From Streptomyces sp. TLI_146 (GTDB lineage: Bacteria; Actinomycetota; Actinomycetes; Streptomycetales; Streptomycetaceae): 64,000 bases of DNA. The DNA lies in the NCBI RefSeq assembly GCF_002846415.1, contig NZ_PJMX01000001.1, forward strand, positions 2,046,001-2,110,000, written 5' to 3'. The notes beneath the pieces were generated by a model. It was not told where the DNA came from and made no database searches. It was given only the letters and a program-made list of their open reading frames with translations. This document shows positions 43,078-52,058 of the stretch, in pieces. Each line of letters begins with the position of its first letter. Position 1 is the first letter of the stretch. A program made the position numbers and the translations under genes.

Positions 43078-44218
43078 GCGCCAGACTCAGATCGCTCCAC
43101 AGGTCGTCGACGTCCTCCAGTCCGACGGAGAGCCGCAGCAGGCGGTCGCTCACTCCGGCGGAGCGCCGGTCCCCCTCGGCCACGATGCGGTGGCTGATGG
43201 AAGCGGGGTGCTGGATGAGGGTGTCGACGCTGCCGAGGCTGACGGCCGGGGTGATGAGCCGGACGCCCGCGATGACGCGGTGCGGATCGCCGTTCACCTC
43301 GAAGGAGACCATCGCCCCGCCCACCTTGGGATAGTGGACCCGTTCCACGCGCGGATCGGCGGCCAGTCTGCGGGCCAGCTCCGCGGCGCTCCCCGCGGCC
43401 GCCCGCATCCGTACCGGAAGCGTCGACAGGCCCCGCAGCAGCAGATAGCCCGCGAGCGGGTGCAGGACGCCGCCGGTGGCGAACCGCACCTGGCGCAGCT
43501 GCCGCGCGAACGCGTCGTCGCAGGCGACGACTCCGCCCATGACGTCGCCGTGGCCGCCCAGGTACTTGGTGGCGCTGTGCAGCACGATCCGCGCGCCCTG
43601 TTCGAGCGGCCGCTGGAGCACGGGCGTGGCGAAGGTGTTGTCGACCAGCAGCGGCACCGAGCCGCAGGCGTGGGCGACGGCCCGGATGTCGACCTCGGCG
43701 AGGGTCGGGTTGGCCGGGGTCTCCACGATCACCAGTCCGGTGTCGGGCCGCAGGGCGTCGGCGATGCCCGCCGGGTCCACCCAGGTCACCTCCGTACCGA
43801 GGAGTCCGGCGTCCAGGAGGTGGTCGCTGCAGCCGTACAGCGGCCGGACCGCGACCACGTGCCGCAGGCCCGCCGAGGCCCGGGCGAGCAGCACCGCGGT
43901 CAGCGCGGCCATGCCGCTGGCGAACGCGACGGCGCCGGCGGCCCCTTCCAGCCGTGCGAGGGCTGTCTCGAAACGGCCCACGGTCGGGTTGTCCAGACGC
44001 GCGTAGACCGGGGGTCCTTCGGGCAGCAGCCCGGTGGCCGCGAAGGCGTCGATCCGAGCGGCCTCGGCCGCGCTGTCGTACGAGGGGTAGGTCGTCGAAA
44101 GGTCGATCGGCGGGGCGTGCAGGCCGAGTCCCGCGAGGTCGTCGCGGCCGGCGTGGACGGCTTCGGTGGCCAGGGCACGGGGTGCGGCCTGGGTACGGTC
44201 CTGCGTGTCGGTGTCCAT
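42971..44218 (-). CDS. Cys/Met metabolism PLP-dependent enzyme (cystathionine gamma-lyase/synthase-like)
   Basis: Gamma-family PLP enzyme of 415 residues. It shows ARLDNPTVGRFE, the phosphate-binding FASGMAALTAVLL, VDNTFATPVLQRPLE and Schiff-base Lys218 in LHSATKYLGGHGDV. Substrate (cystathionine, methionine or homoserine derivative) cannot be fixed from sequence. The last 35 residues (Ala/Pro/Thr/Arg) come from DNA antisense to the acetyltransferase tail. It is divergent from an Lrp regulator 59 bases away, which probably controls it. Confidence 0.9.
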   Translation of the reverse strand: MDTDTQDRTQAAPRALATEAVHAGRDDLAGLGLHAPPIDLSTTYPSYDSAAEAARIDAFAATGLLPEGPPVYARLDNPTVGRFETALARLEGAAGAVAFASGMAALTAVLLARASAGLRHVVAVRPLYGCSDHLLDAGLLGTEVTWVDPAGIADALRPDTGLVIVETPANPTLAEVDIRAVAHACGSVPLLVDNTFATPVLQRPLEQGARIVLHSATKYLGGHGDVMGGVVACDDAFARQLRQVRFATGGVLHPLAGYLLLRGLSTLPVRMRAAAGSAAELARRLAADPRVERVHYPKVGGAMVSFEVNGDPHRVIAGVRLITPAVSLGSVDTLIQHPASISHRIVAEGDRRSAGVSDRLLRLSVGLEDVDDLWSDLSLALSAPPATPARTASARTKPAARTTDAPAPEPSAAGR

Positions 44219-44277
44219 GGCGGCACTGTGATGACGTGACCGGAATTGAGCGGCGAGGTCCGTGCTACGTTCGGCCA

Positions 44278-44808
44278 ATGGCCGATTCTGTCGCACTGGA
44301 CCCGGTGGATCTGGACATTCTGCGCCTCCTGCAGAACGACGCCCGGACCACCTACCGTGACCTGGCCGCGCAGGTCGGCGTGGCGCCCTCCACCTGCCTG
44401 GACCGGGTGACCAGGCTGCGCCGCTCCGGAGTGATCCTGGGCCACCAGCTCCGTCTCGACCCGGCCAGAATGGGCCGCGGCCTGGAGGCACTCCTCTCCG
44501 TACAGGTGCGACCACATCGGCGTGAACTGATCGGTCCGTTCGTCGAGCGCATCCGGGCGCTGCCGGAGTCCCGCGCCCTGTTCCACCTCACCGGGCCGGA
44601 CGACTACCTGGTCCACGTGGCCGTGACCGGCACCGCCGACCTCCAGCGGCTGGTCATCGACGAGTTCACCTCGCGGCGCGAAGTCGCCCGGGTGGAGACG
44701 CGGTTGATCTTCCAGCAGTGGGAGTGCGGCCCTCTGCTGCCACCCTCGTCGACACCGGGCTCACCTTCCGCTTCGCCCCCTGTCTCCCCTTCCGCCTCCG
44801 GTGGCTGA
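44278..44808 (+). CDS. Lrp/AsnC-family regulator
   Basis: Regulator of 176 residues: helix-turn-helix (LDPVDLDILRLLQNDARTTYRDLAAQVG, APSTCLDRVTRLRRSG segments) then the RAM ligand domain (ALLSVQVRPHRREL, HLTGPDDYLVHVAV). A Ser/Pro tail of 20 residues follows. The ATG at 44278 is used. It is divergent from the Cys/Met PLP enzyme over 59 bases, the classical layout for an amino-acid-responsive Lrp controlling a lyase. Confidence 0.93.
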   Translation: MADSVALDPVDLDILRLLQNDARTTYRDLAAQVGVAPSTCLDRVTRLRRSGVILGHQLRLDPARMGRGLEALLSVQVRPHRRELIGPFVERIRALPESRALFHLTGPDDYLVHVAVTGTADLQRLVIDEFTSRREVARVETRLIFQQWECGPLLPPSSTPGSPSASPPVSPSASGG

Positions 44809-44858
44809 AGGTCGACTGTTGGTGACGCGGAGCCTCCGCTCGTACGAGTATGTGGTCC

Positions 44859-46541
44859 ATGCCAGACACTTCCAGCAGCGTGCTGCCCCGCCAGGTCGCC
44901 GACGCCCATGTCGACGCACTCATCGAACTCGACCCCATCACCGGTACCTATCTGGGCGTGCGCAGAAGCGCCCGGCTGCTTCCGGACTTCACACCCGCCG
45001 GGCAGGCGGCCGTGGCCGACCTGGCCCGCGCGACGCTGGCGCGGCTCGACGAGGCGGAGCGGCTGCCGGGCGCGGACAGCGACTCCGAGCGGCGCTGCGC
45101 CAGACTGCTGCGGGAGCGCCTGACGTCCGAACTCGCCGTCCATGACGCGCAGGAGGGCCTGCGCTGCATCAGCAATCTGCGCTCGCCCGTCCACTCGGTG
45201 CGCCAGGTGTTCACCATGATGCCGGTCGCCGACGAGGCGGACTGGGCGGACGTCGCGGCCCGGCTCACCGCCGTCCCCGCGGCCCTGGACGGCTATCGCG
45301 CCTCGCTGCAACTGGGGCTCGACCGGAAGCTGTTCGCGGGCCCGCGCGCCACGGCCACCTTCATCGGCCAGCTCACCGAGTGGATCGGCACGGACCGCAA
45401 CTGGTTCGAGGAGTTCGTCGCGCCGGGCCCCGAGGCGCTGCGTCCCGAGCTGGACGCGGCCGCGCGCGTGGCGGGCGAGGCGCTGGTCGCCCTGCGCGAC
45501 TGGCTGCGCGAGGTGTACGCGCCCGCGATCGCCGGGGCGCCCGACACGGTGGGCCGCGAGCGGTACGCCCGCTGGGTGCGCTACTTCAACGGGACGACCC
45601 TGGACCTCGACGAGGCGTACGCGTACGGCTGGTCCGAGTACCACCGCATCCTCGGTGAGATGAAGGCCGAGGCCGACAAGATCCTGCCGGGCGCGGGCCC
45701 CTGGGAGGCGCTGGCCCACCTCGACGAGCACGGCACCCACATCGAGGGCGTCGACGAGGTCCGCGAGTGGCTCCAGGCCCTGATGGACGAGGCGATCGCG
45801 GCCCTGGACGGCACGCACTTCGAACTCGCCGAGCGGGTACGGAAGGTGGAGTCGCACATCGCGCCCCCCGGCAGCGCCGCCGCGCCCTACTACACGGGCC
45901 CCTCGGAGGACTTCTCGCGCCCCGGCCGCACCTGGCTGCCGACCATGGGCGAGACCCGCTTCCCGGTGTACGACCTGGTCTCGACCTGGTACCACGAGGG
46001 CGTTCCCGGCCACCACCTGCAGATCGCGCAGTGGCGGCACGTGGCGGACCGGCTCTCGCGCTACCAGGCGACCATCGGCACGGTGAGCGCCAACGCCGAG
46101 GGCTGGGCGCTCTACGCCGAGCGGCTCATGGACGAGCTGGGCTTCCTGCCCGACCCGGAGCGGCGGCTGGGGTACTTGGACGCGCAGATGATGCGGGCCT
46201 GCCGGGTCATCGTCGACATCGGCATGCACCTGGAGCTGGAGATTCCGGACCACTCGCCGTTCCGTCCCGGCGAGCGGTGGACGCCGGAGCTGGCACAGGA
46301 GTTCTTCGGCAGCCACAGCGGACGCCCGGCGGACTTCGTGGAGAGCGAGCTCACCCGCTATCTGTCCGTGCCCGCCCAGGCGATCGGCTACAAGCTGGGC
46401 GAGCGGGCCTGGCTGATGGGCCGGGAGAACGCGAAGAAGCACCACGGCGACGCGTTCGACGCCCGGGCCTGGCACATGGCGGCGCTCTCCCAGGGGCCGC
46501 TGGGCCTGGACGACCTGGTGGACGAGCTGTCCAAGCTCTGA
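44859..46541 (+). CDS. DUF885 family protein, probable zinc peptidase
   Basis: Protein of 560 residues, largely helical, of the DUF885 family. The motif WYHEGVPGHHLQ (near residue 380) resembles a zinc-peptidase helix in which the second histidine pair coordinates metal, and ANAEGWALYAERL supplies a downstream glutamate. Members are gluzincin-like carboxypeptidases by fold. There is no signal peptide. I took the ATG at 44859, but an in-frame ATG at 44850 is equally possible, as neither has a clear ribosome site. Followed by a tandem-repeat intergenic region. Confidence 0.85.
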   Translation: MPDTSSSVLPRQVADAHVDALIELDPITGTYLGVRRSARLLPDFTPAGQAAVADLARATLARLDEAERLPGADSDSERRCARLLRERLTSELAVHDAQEGLRCISNLRSPVHSVRQVFTMMPVADEADWADVAARLTAVPAALDGYRASLQLGLDRKLFAGPRATATFIGQLTEWIGTDRNWFEEFVAPGPEALRPELDAAARVAGEALVALRDWLREVYAPAIAGAPDTVGRERYARWVRYFNGTTLDLDEAYAYGWSEYHRILGEMKAEADKILPGAGPWEALAHLDEHGTHIEGVDEVREWLQALMDEAIAALDGTHFELAERVRKVESHIAPPGSAAAPYYTGPSEDFSRPGRTWLPTMGETRFPVYDLVSTWYHEGVPGHHLQIAQWRHVADRLSRYQATIGTVSANAEGWALYAERLMDELGFLPDPERRLGYLDAQMMRACRVIVDIGMHLELEIPDHSPFRPGERWTPELAQEFFGSHSGRPADFVESELTRYLSVPAQAIGYKLGERAWLMGRENAKKHHGDAFDARAWHMAALSQGPLGLDDLVDELSKL

Positions 46542-46543
46542 CG

Positions 46544-46702
46544 CGGCGGGGTGGCGGGTTCCCGCCCGGCGGGGGTCGGGTTCCCACCCCGTGGGTGGCG
46601 CGTCCCTACCCGGCGGGTGGCGGGTTCCTACCGGGCCGGTGGCGCGTCCCTACCCGGCGGGTGGCGGGTTCCCACCCGGTGGGTGGCGGGTCCAGGCCCG
46701 CC
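46544..46702. repeat. Tandem repeat of about 22 bp, seven imperfect copies
   Basis: Units of 21-23 bases with consensus GGCGGGTGGCGGGTTCCCAC followed by CC fill most of the gap between the convergent DUF885 and rhodanese genes. Variation is mainly GGTTCC versus GCGTCCC. Each unit is G-rich on one half and C-rich on the other, so single strands could form hairpins or G-quadruplexes. It is not a CRISPR: there are no unique spacers. Confidence 0.85.
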
Positions 46703-46731
46703 ACCCACATCCCGCCACCGCGGCCCGGCCG

Positions 46732-47220
46732 TCAGCAGCCGCAGTTCTCCGCGCCCACGGGCGCGGTCAGTGCGTCGGCCTCGCGCGTCTCGCGGCCCTC
46801 CCAGGTCTCGAACTCGAAGCCCTCGCGCACCCAGTACTCGAAGCCGCCGAGCATCTCCTTGACCTGGTAGCCGAGTTCGGCCAGGGCCAGGGCGGCGCGG
46901 GTGGCGCCGTTGCAGCCGGGGCCCCAGCAGTAGGTGACGACCGGCACGGACTTGTCGAGCAGCTGCTCGGCCTGCTCGGCGATGAGCGCGGTGGGCAGGT
47001 GTACGGCGCCGGGCACATGGCCCTGGTCCCAGGACTCCGTGGAGCGCGAGTCCAGCACCACGAAGCCCGGCTCGCCGCCTGCGGCCAGCACGGACGCCAC
47101 GTCGGAGACGTCGGCGTGGAAGACCAGGCTGGCGCGGAAGTACGCGGCGGCGTCGGCGGGCGCGGCCGGGGCGACGCGGAGGACGGGGTTGGCGGCGGTG
47201 GCGAGCTGCGTTGTTGTCAT
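46732..47220 (-). CDS. Rhodanese-like sulfurtransferase domain protein
   Basis: Single rhodanese-domain protein of 162 residues. The domain spans about 40-145: VLDSRSTESWDQGHVPGAVHLP, then the active-site loop VTYCWGPGCNGA with the persulfide-forming Cys, and LGGFEYWVREG. It ends in NCGC. The ATG at 47220 is used. It is divergent from an Lrp gene, which likely regulates it. Function in sulfur transfer or cyanide detoxification is inferred. Confidence 0.92.
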   Translation of the reverse strand: MTTTQLATAANPVLRVAPAAPADAAAYFRASLVFHADVSDVASVLAAGGEPGFVVLDSRSTESWDQGHVPGAVHLPTALIAEQAEQLLDKSVPVVTYCWGPGCNGATRAALALAELGYQVKEMLGGFEYWVREGFEFETWEGRETREADALTAPVGAENCGC

Positions 47221-47262
47221 GGCCAGAAATCTACGGTCCTTGATCATGAGCCGGAAGATGCG

Positions 47263-47294
47263 ATCCCCGGAACATCTCTTGATTCGCCGGGGAT
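47263..47294. promoter_or_regulatory. Inverted repeat in the rhodanese/Lrp divergent promoter
   Basis: ATCCCCGG (47263-47270) and CCGGGGAT (47287-47294) are perfectly complementary over a 16-base AT-rich spacer. They lie 43 bases upstream of the rhodanese start and 21 bases upstream of the Lrp start, as expected for an Lrp-type autoregulatory site. Confidence 0.5.
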
Positions 47295-47314
47295 TTCACT
47301 GTTGTCTGGCAGCC

Positions 47315-47761
47315 ATGACCGAGTATTCCCCGGACGCCACCGACTGGCGCATCCTGGACGCCCTCCAGCAGGACGGCCGGGCCACATTCGCGGAGCTGGC
47401 CCGCGCCGTCGCCATGTCCCCGAGCGCCGTGACGGAACGGGTGCGGCGCCTCGAAGAGGCGGGGGTGATCTCGGGCTATACGGCGGTCGTCGACCAGGAG
47501 CGGCTCGGCCGGGGCATCCTCGCCTTCGTACGGCTGCGGTACCCGAACGGCAACTACAAGCCGTTCCACGATCTGCTGGAGGCGACTCCGGAGATCATGG
47601 AGGCGCACCATGTCACGGGCGACGACTGCTTCGTGATCAAGGTGGGGGCGCGGTCGATGAGCCACCTGGAGGAGATCTCCGGGAAGATCGGCGCCCTGGG
47701 GTCGGTGACGACCAGCGTCGTCTACTCCTCGCCGCTGCCCCGCCGGGCGATCGGCCGCTGA
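47315..47761 (+). CDS. Lrp/AsnC-family regulator
   Basis: Regulator of 148 residues. The helix-turn-helix reads TDWRILDALQQDGRATFAELA and SPSAVTERVRRLEEAGVISG. The RAM domain follows (AFVRLRYPNGNYKPF, HHVTGDDCFVIKV). The ATG at 47315 is used, although the frame is open upstream into the rhodanese gene. Divergent from and probably controlling the rhodanese gene. Confidence 0.93.
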   Translation: MTEYSPDATDWRILDALQQDGRATFAELARAVAMSPSAVTERVRRLEEAGVISGYTAVVDQERLGRGILAFVRLRYPNGNYKPFHDLLEATPEIMEAHHVTGDDCFVIKVGARSMSHLEEISGKIGALGSVTTSVVYSSPLPRRAIGR

Positions 47762-47777
47762 GCCCCGGCCGGATTGC

Positions 47778-50700
47778 TCACTCCCCGGCGTGCGCCGACC
47801 GGTGCCGCACCTCCGACCCGTTCCGCTCCTTGACGATCTCCAGCTGGGTCGGGATGCGGCGGCGCAGATCCCCGACGTGGCTGACGATGCCGACGCTGCG
47901 GTCCCGCTCGCGCAGCGAGTCCAGGACGTCCAGGACCTCGTCGAGCGCCTGGTCGTCGAGGCTGCCGAAGCCCTCGTCGATGAAGAGCGTGTCCAGCCGT
48001 ACGCCCCCGGCCTCGTCGGTGACCACATCGGCCAGGCCCAGCGCCAGCGCCAGCGACGCGAAGAACGTCTCGCCGCCCGAGAGCGTGGCGGTGTCCCGCT
48101 CCCGGCCCGTCCAGGCGTCGACCACATGCAGCCCGAGGCCGGAACGGCCGCGTCCGCCCCGGGCGTCGGAGTGCACCAGGGTGTAGCGCCCGCCGGACAT
48201 CCGGCTCAGCCGGGCCGTCGCGGCGGCCGCCACCTGCTCCAGGCGCGCGGCCAGTACGTACGACTCCAGGCGCATCTTGCGCTCGTTGTCGGCGGAGGTG
48301 CCCGCGGTGAGCCCGGCGAGGCGGGCCACCCGGTCGTACTCCTCGCGCAGCGGCCCGATCCTGCGCGTCTCCGTGGCGGCCTCGCGGCCCAGCCGGGCGA
48401 GCTCGGCGCAGCGGGCGCGTGCGGCGGCGAGCACCGAGGCGGCCTCGCGCAGCGCGCGCTCCACGCGCGCGTGGACGGCCTCGGCCTCTTCGGTGCGCGC
48501 GTCCGGGCGCTCGGCCGCTGCGACCGTGTCGGGCTCGGCGAGCCGGTCGGCGACCGCCGCCTCCTCGCGCTGCCACTCGTCGAGCCGGTGCTGGAGCTCC
48601 CGCTGGCGGTGGTCGTCGAGGAACGCCTCGGCCGCCGCCCGGGGGGTGTCGAAACCGGCCCGGAAGGCCGCTTCGGAGAGCCGTCCGTCGGCGTCCTTGA
48701 GGCGCTGGGCGGTCACCTCGACCTCGCGGACCGCCTCGGCGGCCCCGGCGAGCAGCCCGGCCCGGTGCTCCAGGAGCGCGGCCTGCTCGGCGACGCTGCG
48801 CGCCTCGCCCCGCGCCTGCGCCAACTCCCGTTCCAGGGCGGCCTGTTCCCGGTCGATCTCCTCGCGCCGGGCGTTGCGGGCCGAGACACGGTTCTCGGCC
48901 TCCCGCTGCTCCGAGACCCGGCGCGCGTGTTCACGCTCGGCACTGGCGAACGCCTCCTGCGCGGCATGCAGGGAGGCGGCAAGCGCCCGGACCTCGCCGT
49001 ACTCGCGCTCCAACTCACCGACCTGGGACGCGAGTTCCGCCACGGTCTCGGCGCCCGCTTCCGCGCGCGTGGCCGCGAACCGCTCGCGTACGGAGGCGAG
49101 GGCACGCTCGGCGTCGGAGCGGTCCGCCTCGACGCGCCGGTACGCCTCGTGGGCGGCGTCCTCGGTCGCGCGGTCCACATGGCCGTCCGCCGCGCGCGCG
49201 GGAGCGGGGTGCTCGGCGGAGCCGCAGACCGCGCAGGCCTCGCCGTCGCGCAGCCCGGCGGCGAGCTCGGCCGCGATGCCGCGCAGCCGCTCCTCGCGCA
49301 GGGCGAGCCAGTGCTCATGGGCCTGGTTGGCCCTCTCCCGCGCGGAGGCCTGCCGTTCCTCCGCGGCGTCCAGCCGCGCCTGGAGGGCGTCGCGCTCGCG
49401 GGCGGCCGCGAGCCGGCGCCGGGCCGGGTCGAGCCGCCCCACCAGCTGCTCCGCGCGCGTGGCCGCGAGGTGGGCCGTCTCGATGCGCTCCTGGTGGCGC
49501 AGCCGGTCGGCGTCCCAGGAGGCGAGCCAGCCGGAGGCGTCCAGGAGCAGTTGCTCGTCGGCCCTGGCCTCGCGGTCCAGGGCGGCGCGCTCGGCGGTGA
49601 TCTCGGCGCTGCGGGCCTCGGCCCTGCGGGCGGCGTCGAGCGCGCCGAGCTCCTGGCGCATCTGCCGCTCCAGGGCGCCGAGTTGATCCGCTCCGGCCTC
49701 GGCCAGATCGGCGGGCAGTAGCGCGCGGGAGCGCTCGCGGGCCGTGGCCGCCGCCTGGTGCTCGCGCTCGGTCTCGGCGCGCAGGGCGAGGGCGGGGGCG
49801 ACGAGGTCGGCCTTGCGGGCCCGGTCGAGCCGCTCCCGTACGTCCGCGCGGCGGGGCTCGGCGGCGGCCAGCTCGTCGGCGCGGCGGCGGGCGTCCGCGT
49901 ACCGGCGCTGCAGCTCGGCGAGGCGGCGCTCGTCGTCGAGCGCGATCCGGGCGGCGGCCTGCCGGCTCTCGGCGGCGGTAACGGCGCACTCGGCGACGGC
50001 GAGGCGCTCGCGTGCCCCCACGCGCGCGACGGCGGCCCACTCCAGGACGGCCTCGGCCAGGCCGGGCTCCCCGGGGCGGTGCTCGGGCAGCGGCCAGTCG
50101 CGCGCGTCCGCGCCGTCCCCGGCGGCCTGCGCCATCCGCTGGGCGAGCGCGAGCAGCCGCTCGTCACCGGCTTTGACCTGCTGTTCGGCGGCGCGGCGCA
50201 GCTCGGCGAGCCGCTCCTCGACAGCGGCGAAGCGGCCGGTGTCGAAGAGCCGCCCGAGCAGCTTGCCGCGCGCCTCGGCGTCGGAGCGCAGGAACTTGGC
50301 GAAGTCGCCCTGCGGCAGCAGGACGACCTGGCAGAACTGCTCGCGGCTCATACCGACGAGCTGCCCGATCTCCTCCCCCACCTCCTGGTGGGAGCGGCTG
50401 AGCGCCTCCCAGACACCCTCGCGCGCGTCGTACTCGCGCAGCCAGGTCTGCGCCTTCTCGGCGGTGAAGCCGGTGCCGCGCTTCTTCGGCCGGTTCTGCT
50501 GGGGCCGCCGGGTGATCTCCAACCGCCGCCCGCCGACGGTCAGATCGAGCAGGACCTCGGTGACGGTGTCGGGCGCGGCGTGGTCGCTGCGCAGGGTGGC
50601 GCCGGGGCTCTGGCGGGCGCCGGGCACCGCCCCGTACAGCGCGTAGCAGACGGCGTCGAGGACGGAGGTCTTGCCCGCGCCGGTCGCCCCGTGGAGCAGG

Positions 50701-50792
50701 AAGAGCCCGGCGGCCGAGAGCGCGTCGAAGTCCACTTCCTGGGTGCCGCCGAAGGGGCCGAAGGCGGTGACGCGCAGCCGGTGCAGCCTCAT
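47778..50792 (-). CDS. sbcC: SbcC nuclease ATPase subunit
   Basis: SMC-like ATPase of 1004 residues of the SbcCD (Mre11-Rad50-like) complex, which cleaves DNA hairpins and blocked ends. Walker A is LLHGATGAGKTSV near residue 35, followed by long Ala/Arg/Glu coiled coils. The zinc hook is Cys520-x-x-Cys523 in EACAVCGS. The C-terminal ATPase half has LSGGETFFASLALALGLADV and FIDEGFGSLDD. The ATG overlaps the sbcD stop by four bases. Both subunits are on the minus strand. Confidence 0.97.
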   Translation of the reverse strand: MRLHRLRVTAFGPFGGTQEVDFDALSAAGLFLLHGATGAGKTSVLDAVCYALYGAVPGARQSPGATLRSDHAAPDTVTEVLLDLTVGGRRLEITRRPQQNRPKKRGTGFTAEKAQTWLREYDAREGVWEALSRSHQEVGEEIGQLVGMSREQFCQVVLLPQGDFAKFLRSDAEARGKLLGRLFDTGRFAAVEERLAELRRAAEQQVKAGDERLLALAQRMAQAAGDGADARDWPLPEHRPGEPGLAEAVLEWAAVARVGARERLAVAECAVTAAESRQAAARIALDDERRLAELQRRYADARRRADELAAAEPRRADVRERLDRARKADLVAPALALRAETEREHQAAATARERSRALLPADLAEAGADQLGALERQMRQELGALDAARRAEARSAEITAERAALDREARADEQLLLDASGWLASWDADRLRHQERIETAHLAATRAEQLVGRLDPARRRLAAARERDALQARLDAAEERQASARERANQAHEHWLALREERLRGIAAELAAGLRDGEACAVCGSAEHPAPARAADGHVDRATEDAAHEAYRRVEADRSDAERALASVRERFAATRAEAGAETVAELASQVGELEREYGEVRALAASLHAAQEAFASAEREHARRVSEQREAENRVSARNARREEIDREQAALERELAQARGEARSVAEQAALLEHRAGLLAGAAEAVREVEVTAQRLKDADGRLSEAAFRAGFDTPRAAAEAFLDDHRQRELQHRLDEWQREEAAVADRLAEPDTVAAAERPDARTEEAEAVHARVERALREAASVLAAARARCAELARLGREAATETRRIGPLREEYDRVARLAGLTAGTSADNERKMRLESYVLAARLEQVAAAATARLSRMSGGRYTLVHSDARGGRGRSGLGLHVVDAWTGRERDTATLSGGETFFASLALALGLADVVTDEAGGVRLDTLFIDEGFGSLDDQALDEVLDVLDSLRERDRSVGIVSHVGDLRRRIPTQLEIVKERNGSEVRHRSAHAGE

Positions 50793-51988
50793 CGGGCACC
50801 CTCCCGCGCAGCCGCGGCCTCGCGCGCGTGGTCCTGGGTGAGCGCCGACTCCACCCGTACGTCGTCGAACGCGCCGCGCAGCACCGTCCGCTCCTGTTCG
50901 TCGGGGCCGCTGCCGCCGCGCACATGGGCCACGAAGTCCTCCGCGATCTCCTGGTCGCTACGGCCCTGGAGGCGGCGCGCGTACGAGGCGAGCGGGTCCT
51001 CGGGGGCCCGGTCCGGCTCGAAGACCAGGCTGAGGGTGTGCGGGAAGCGGGCGGCGACGCGGGCCATCGCGTCGTCGGGGCGGACCGGGTCGGTGAGCGT
51101 CGCCTCCACCCACGCGTCCTCGTGGGGCTCCAGGGCGGGATCTTCGAGCAGCTCGTCGAGGCGGCCCCGGATGCGGGCGAGGGGGCGCGGGACCGGGCAG
51201 TCGATCCGCTCGGCGGCGACGGCTCCGTCGGCGGCCAGGTCGACGAGCCACATCGACTTGCGGTGGGTGGTCTCGGAGAACGAGTACGCCAGCGGGGAGC
51301 CCGAGTAGCGCACGCGGTCGGTGAGGGTCTGGCTGCCGTGCAGATGGCCGAGCGCCACATAGTCGACGCCGTCGAAGACTCCCGCGGGCACGGCGGCGAC
51401 CCCGCCGACCGTGATGTCCCGCTCGCTGTCGCTCGGCTCGCCGCCCGCCACGAAGGCGTGCGCGAGGACGACGGACCGGGTGCCTCGCGCGCGTGCCGCG
51501 AGATCCGCCCGGACGCGCTCCATGGCCGCGCCGAGAACCTGCTCATGCCCGGCCTTGTCGGTCTTGAACTCGTCGCGGACCAGGGCCGGTTCGAGGTAGG
51601 GCAGCCCGTAGAAGGCCACCTCCCCATGGGCGTCGGACAGCAGCACCGGGGTGCCGCACCCGGCCGGGTCGGTGCGCAGGTGGATGCCCGCCCGCTCGAT
51701 GAGGCCCGCGCCGACGCCGAGCCGGCGGGCCGAGTCGTGGTTCCCCGAGATCATGACCGTCGGCACGCCCTCCTCGGCGAGCCGGTGGATGGCGCGGTCG
51801 AAGAGCTCCACGGCCGCGAGCGGCGGCACGGCCCGGTCGTAGACATCCCCTGCCACCAGGACCGCGTCCACGTCGCGCTCGCGCACCGTCGCCACCAGGT
51901 GGTCGAGGAACGCTGCCTGGGCGTCGAGCAGGGCGACCCGGTGGAACGACCGTCCCAGGTGCCAGTCCGACGTGTGCAGGAATCTCAT
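50789..51988 (-). CDS. sbcD: SbcD exonuclease subunit
   Basis: Mre11-type metallophosphoesterase nuclease of 399 residues. Metal-binding motifs are in order: FLHTSDWHLG, VLVAGDVYDR, VMISGNHDSARR, VVLAHAFV and VALGHLHGSQ. It forms the SbcCD complex with the overlapping downstream gene. The C-terminal capping domain is normal in length. The ATG at 51988 is the family start. Confidence 0.97.
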   Translation of the reverse strand: MRFLHTSDWHLGRSFHRVALLDAQAAFLDHLVATVRERDVDAVLVAGDVYDRAVPPLAAVELFDRAIHRLAEEGVPTVMISGNHDSARRLGVGAGLIERAGIHLRTDPAGCGTPVLLSDAHGEVAFYGLPYLEPALVRDEFKTDKAGHEQVLGAAMERVRADLAARARGTRSVVLAHAFVAGGEPSDSERDITVGGVAAVPAGVFDGVDYVALGHLHGSQTLTDRVRYSGSPLAYSFSETTHRKSMWLVDLAADGAVAAERIDCPVPRPLARIRGRLDELLEDPALEPHEDAWVEATLTDPVRPDDAMARVAARFPHTLSLVFEPDRAPEDPLASYARRLQGRSDQEIAEDFVAHVRGGSGPDEQERTVLRGAFDDVRVESALTQDHAREAAAAREGAR

Positions 51989-52058
51989 GATCCCCGAGGG
52001 TAACGGTGGGGTCGGACATCCCGGGCGGCAACTGCCTTACCGGTACGGCGCAGAGCTG

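Noticed and set aside
46544..46702. Repeat array considered as a CRISPR
   Set aside because: Units are contiguous without unique spacers and no cas genes are present.
47231..48127. 298-codon minus-strand frame overlapping the second Lrp gene and the end of sbcC
   Set aside because: It reads sbcC DNA in a wrong frame and crosses the divergent Lrp gene antisense.
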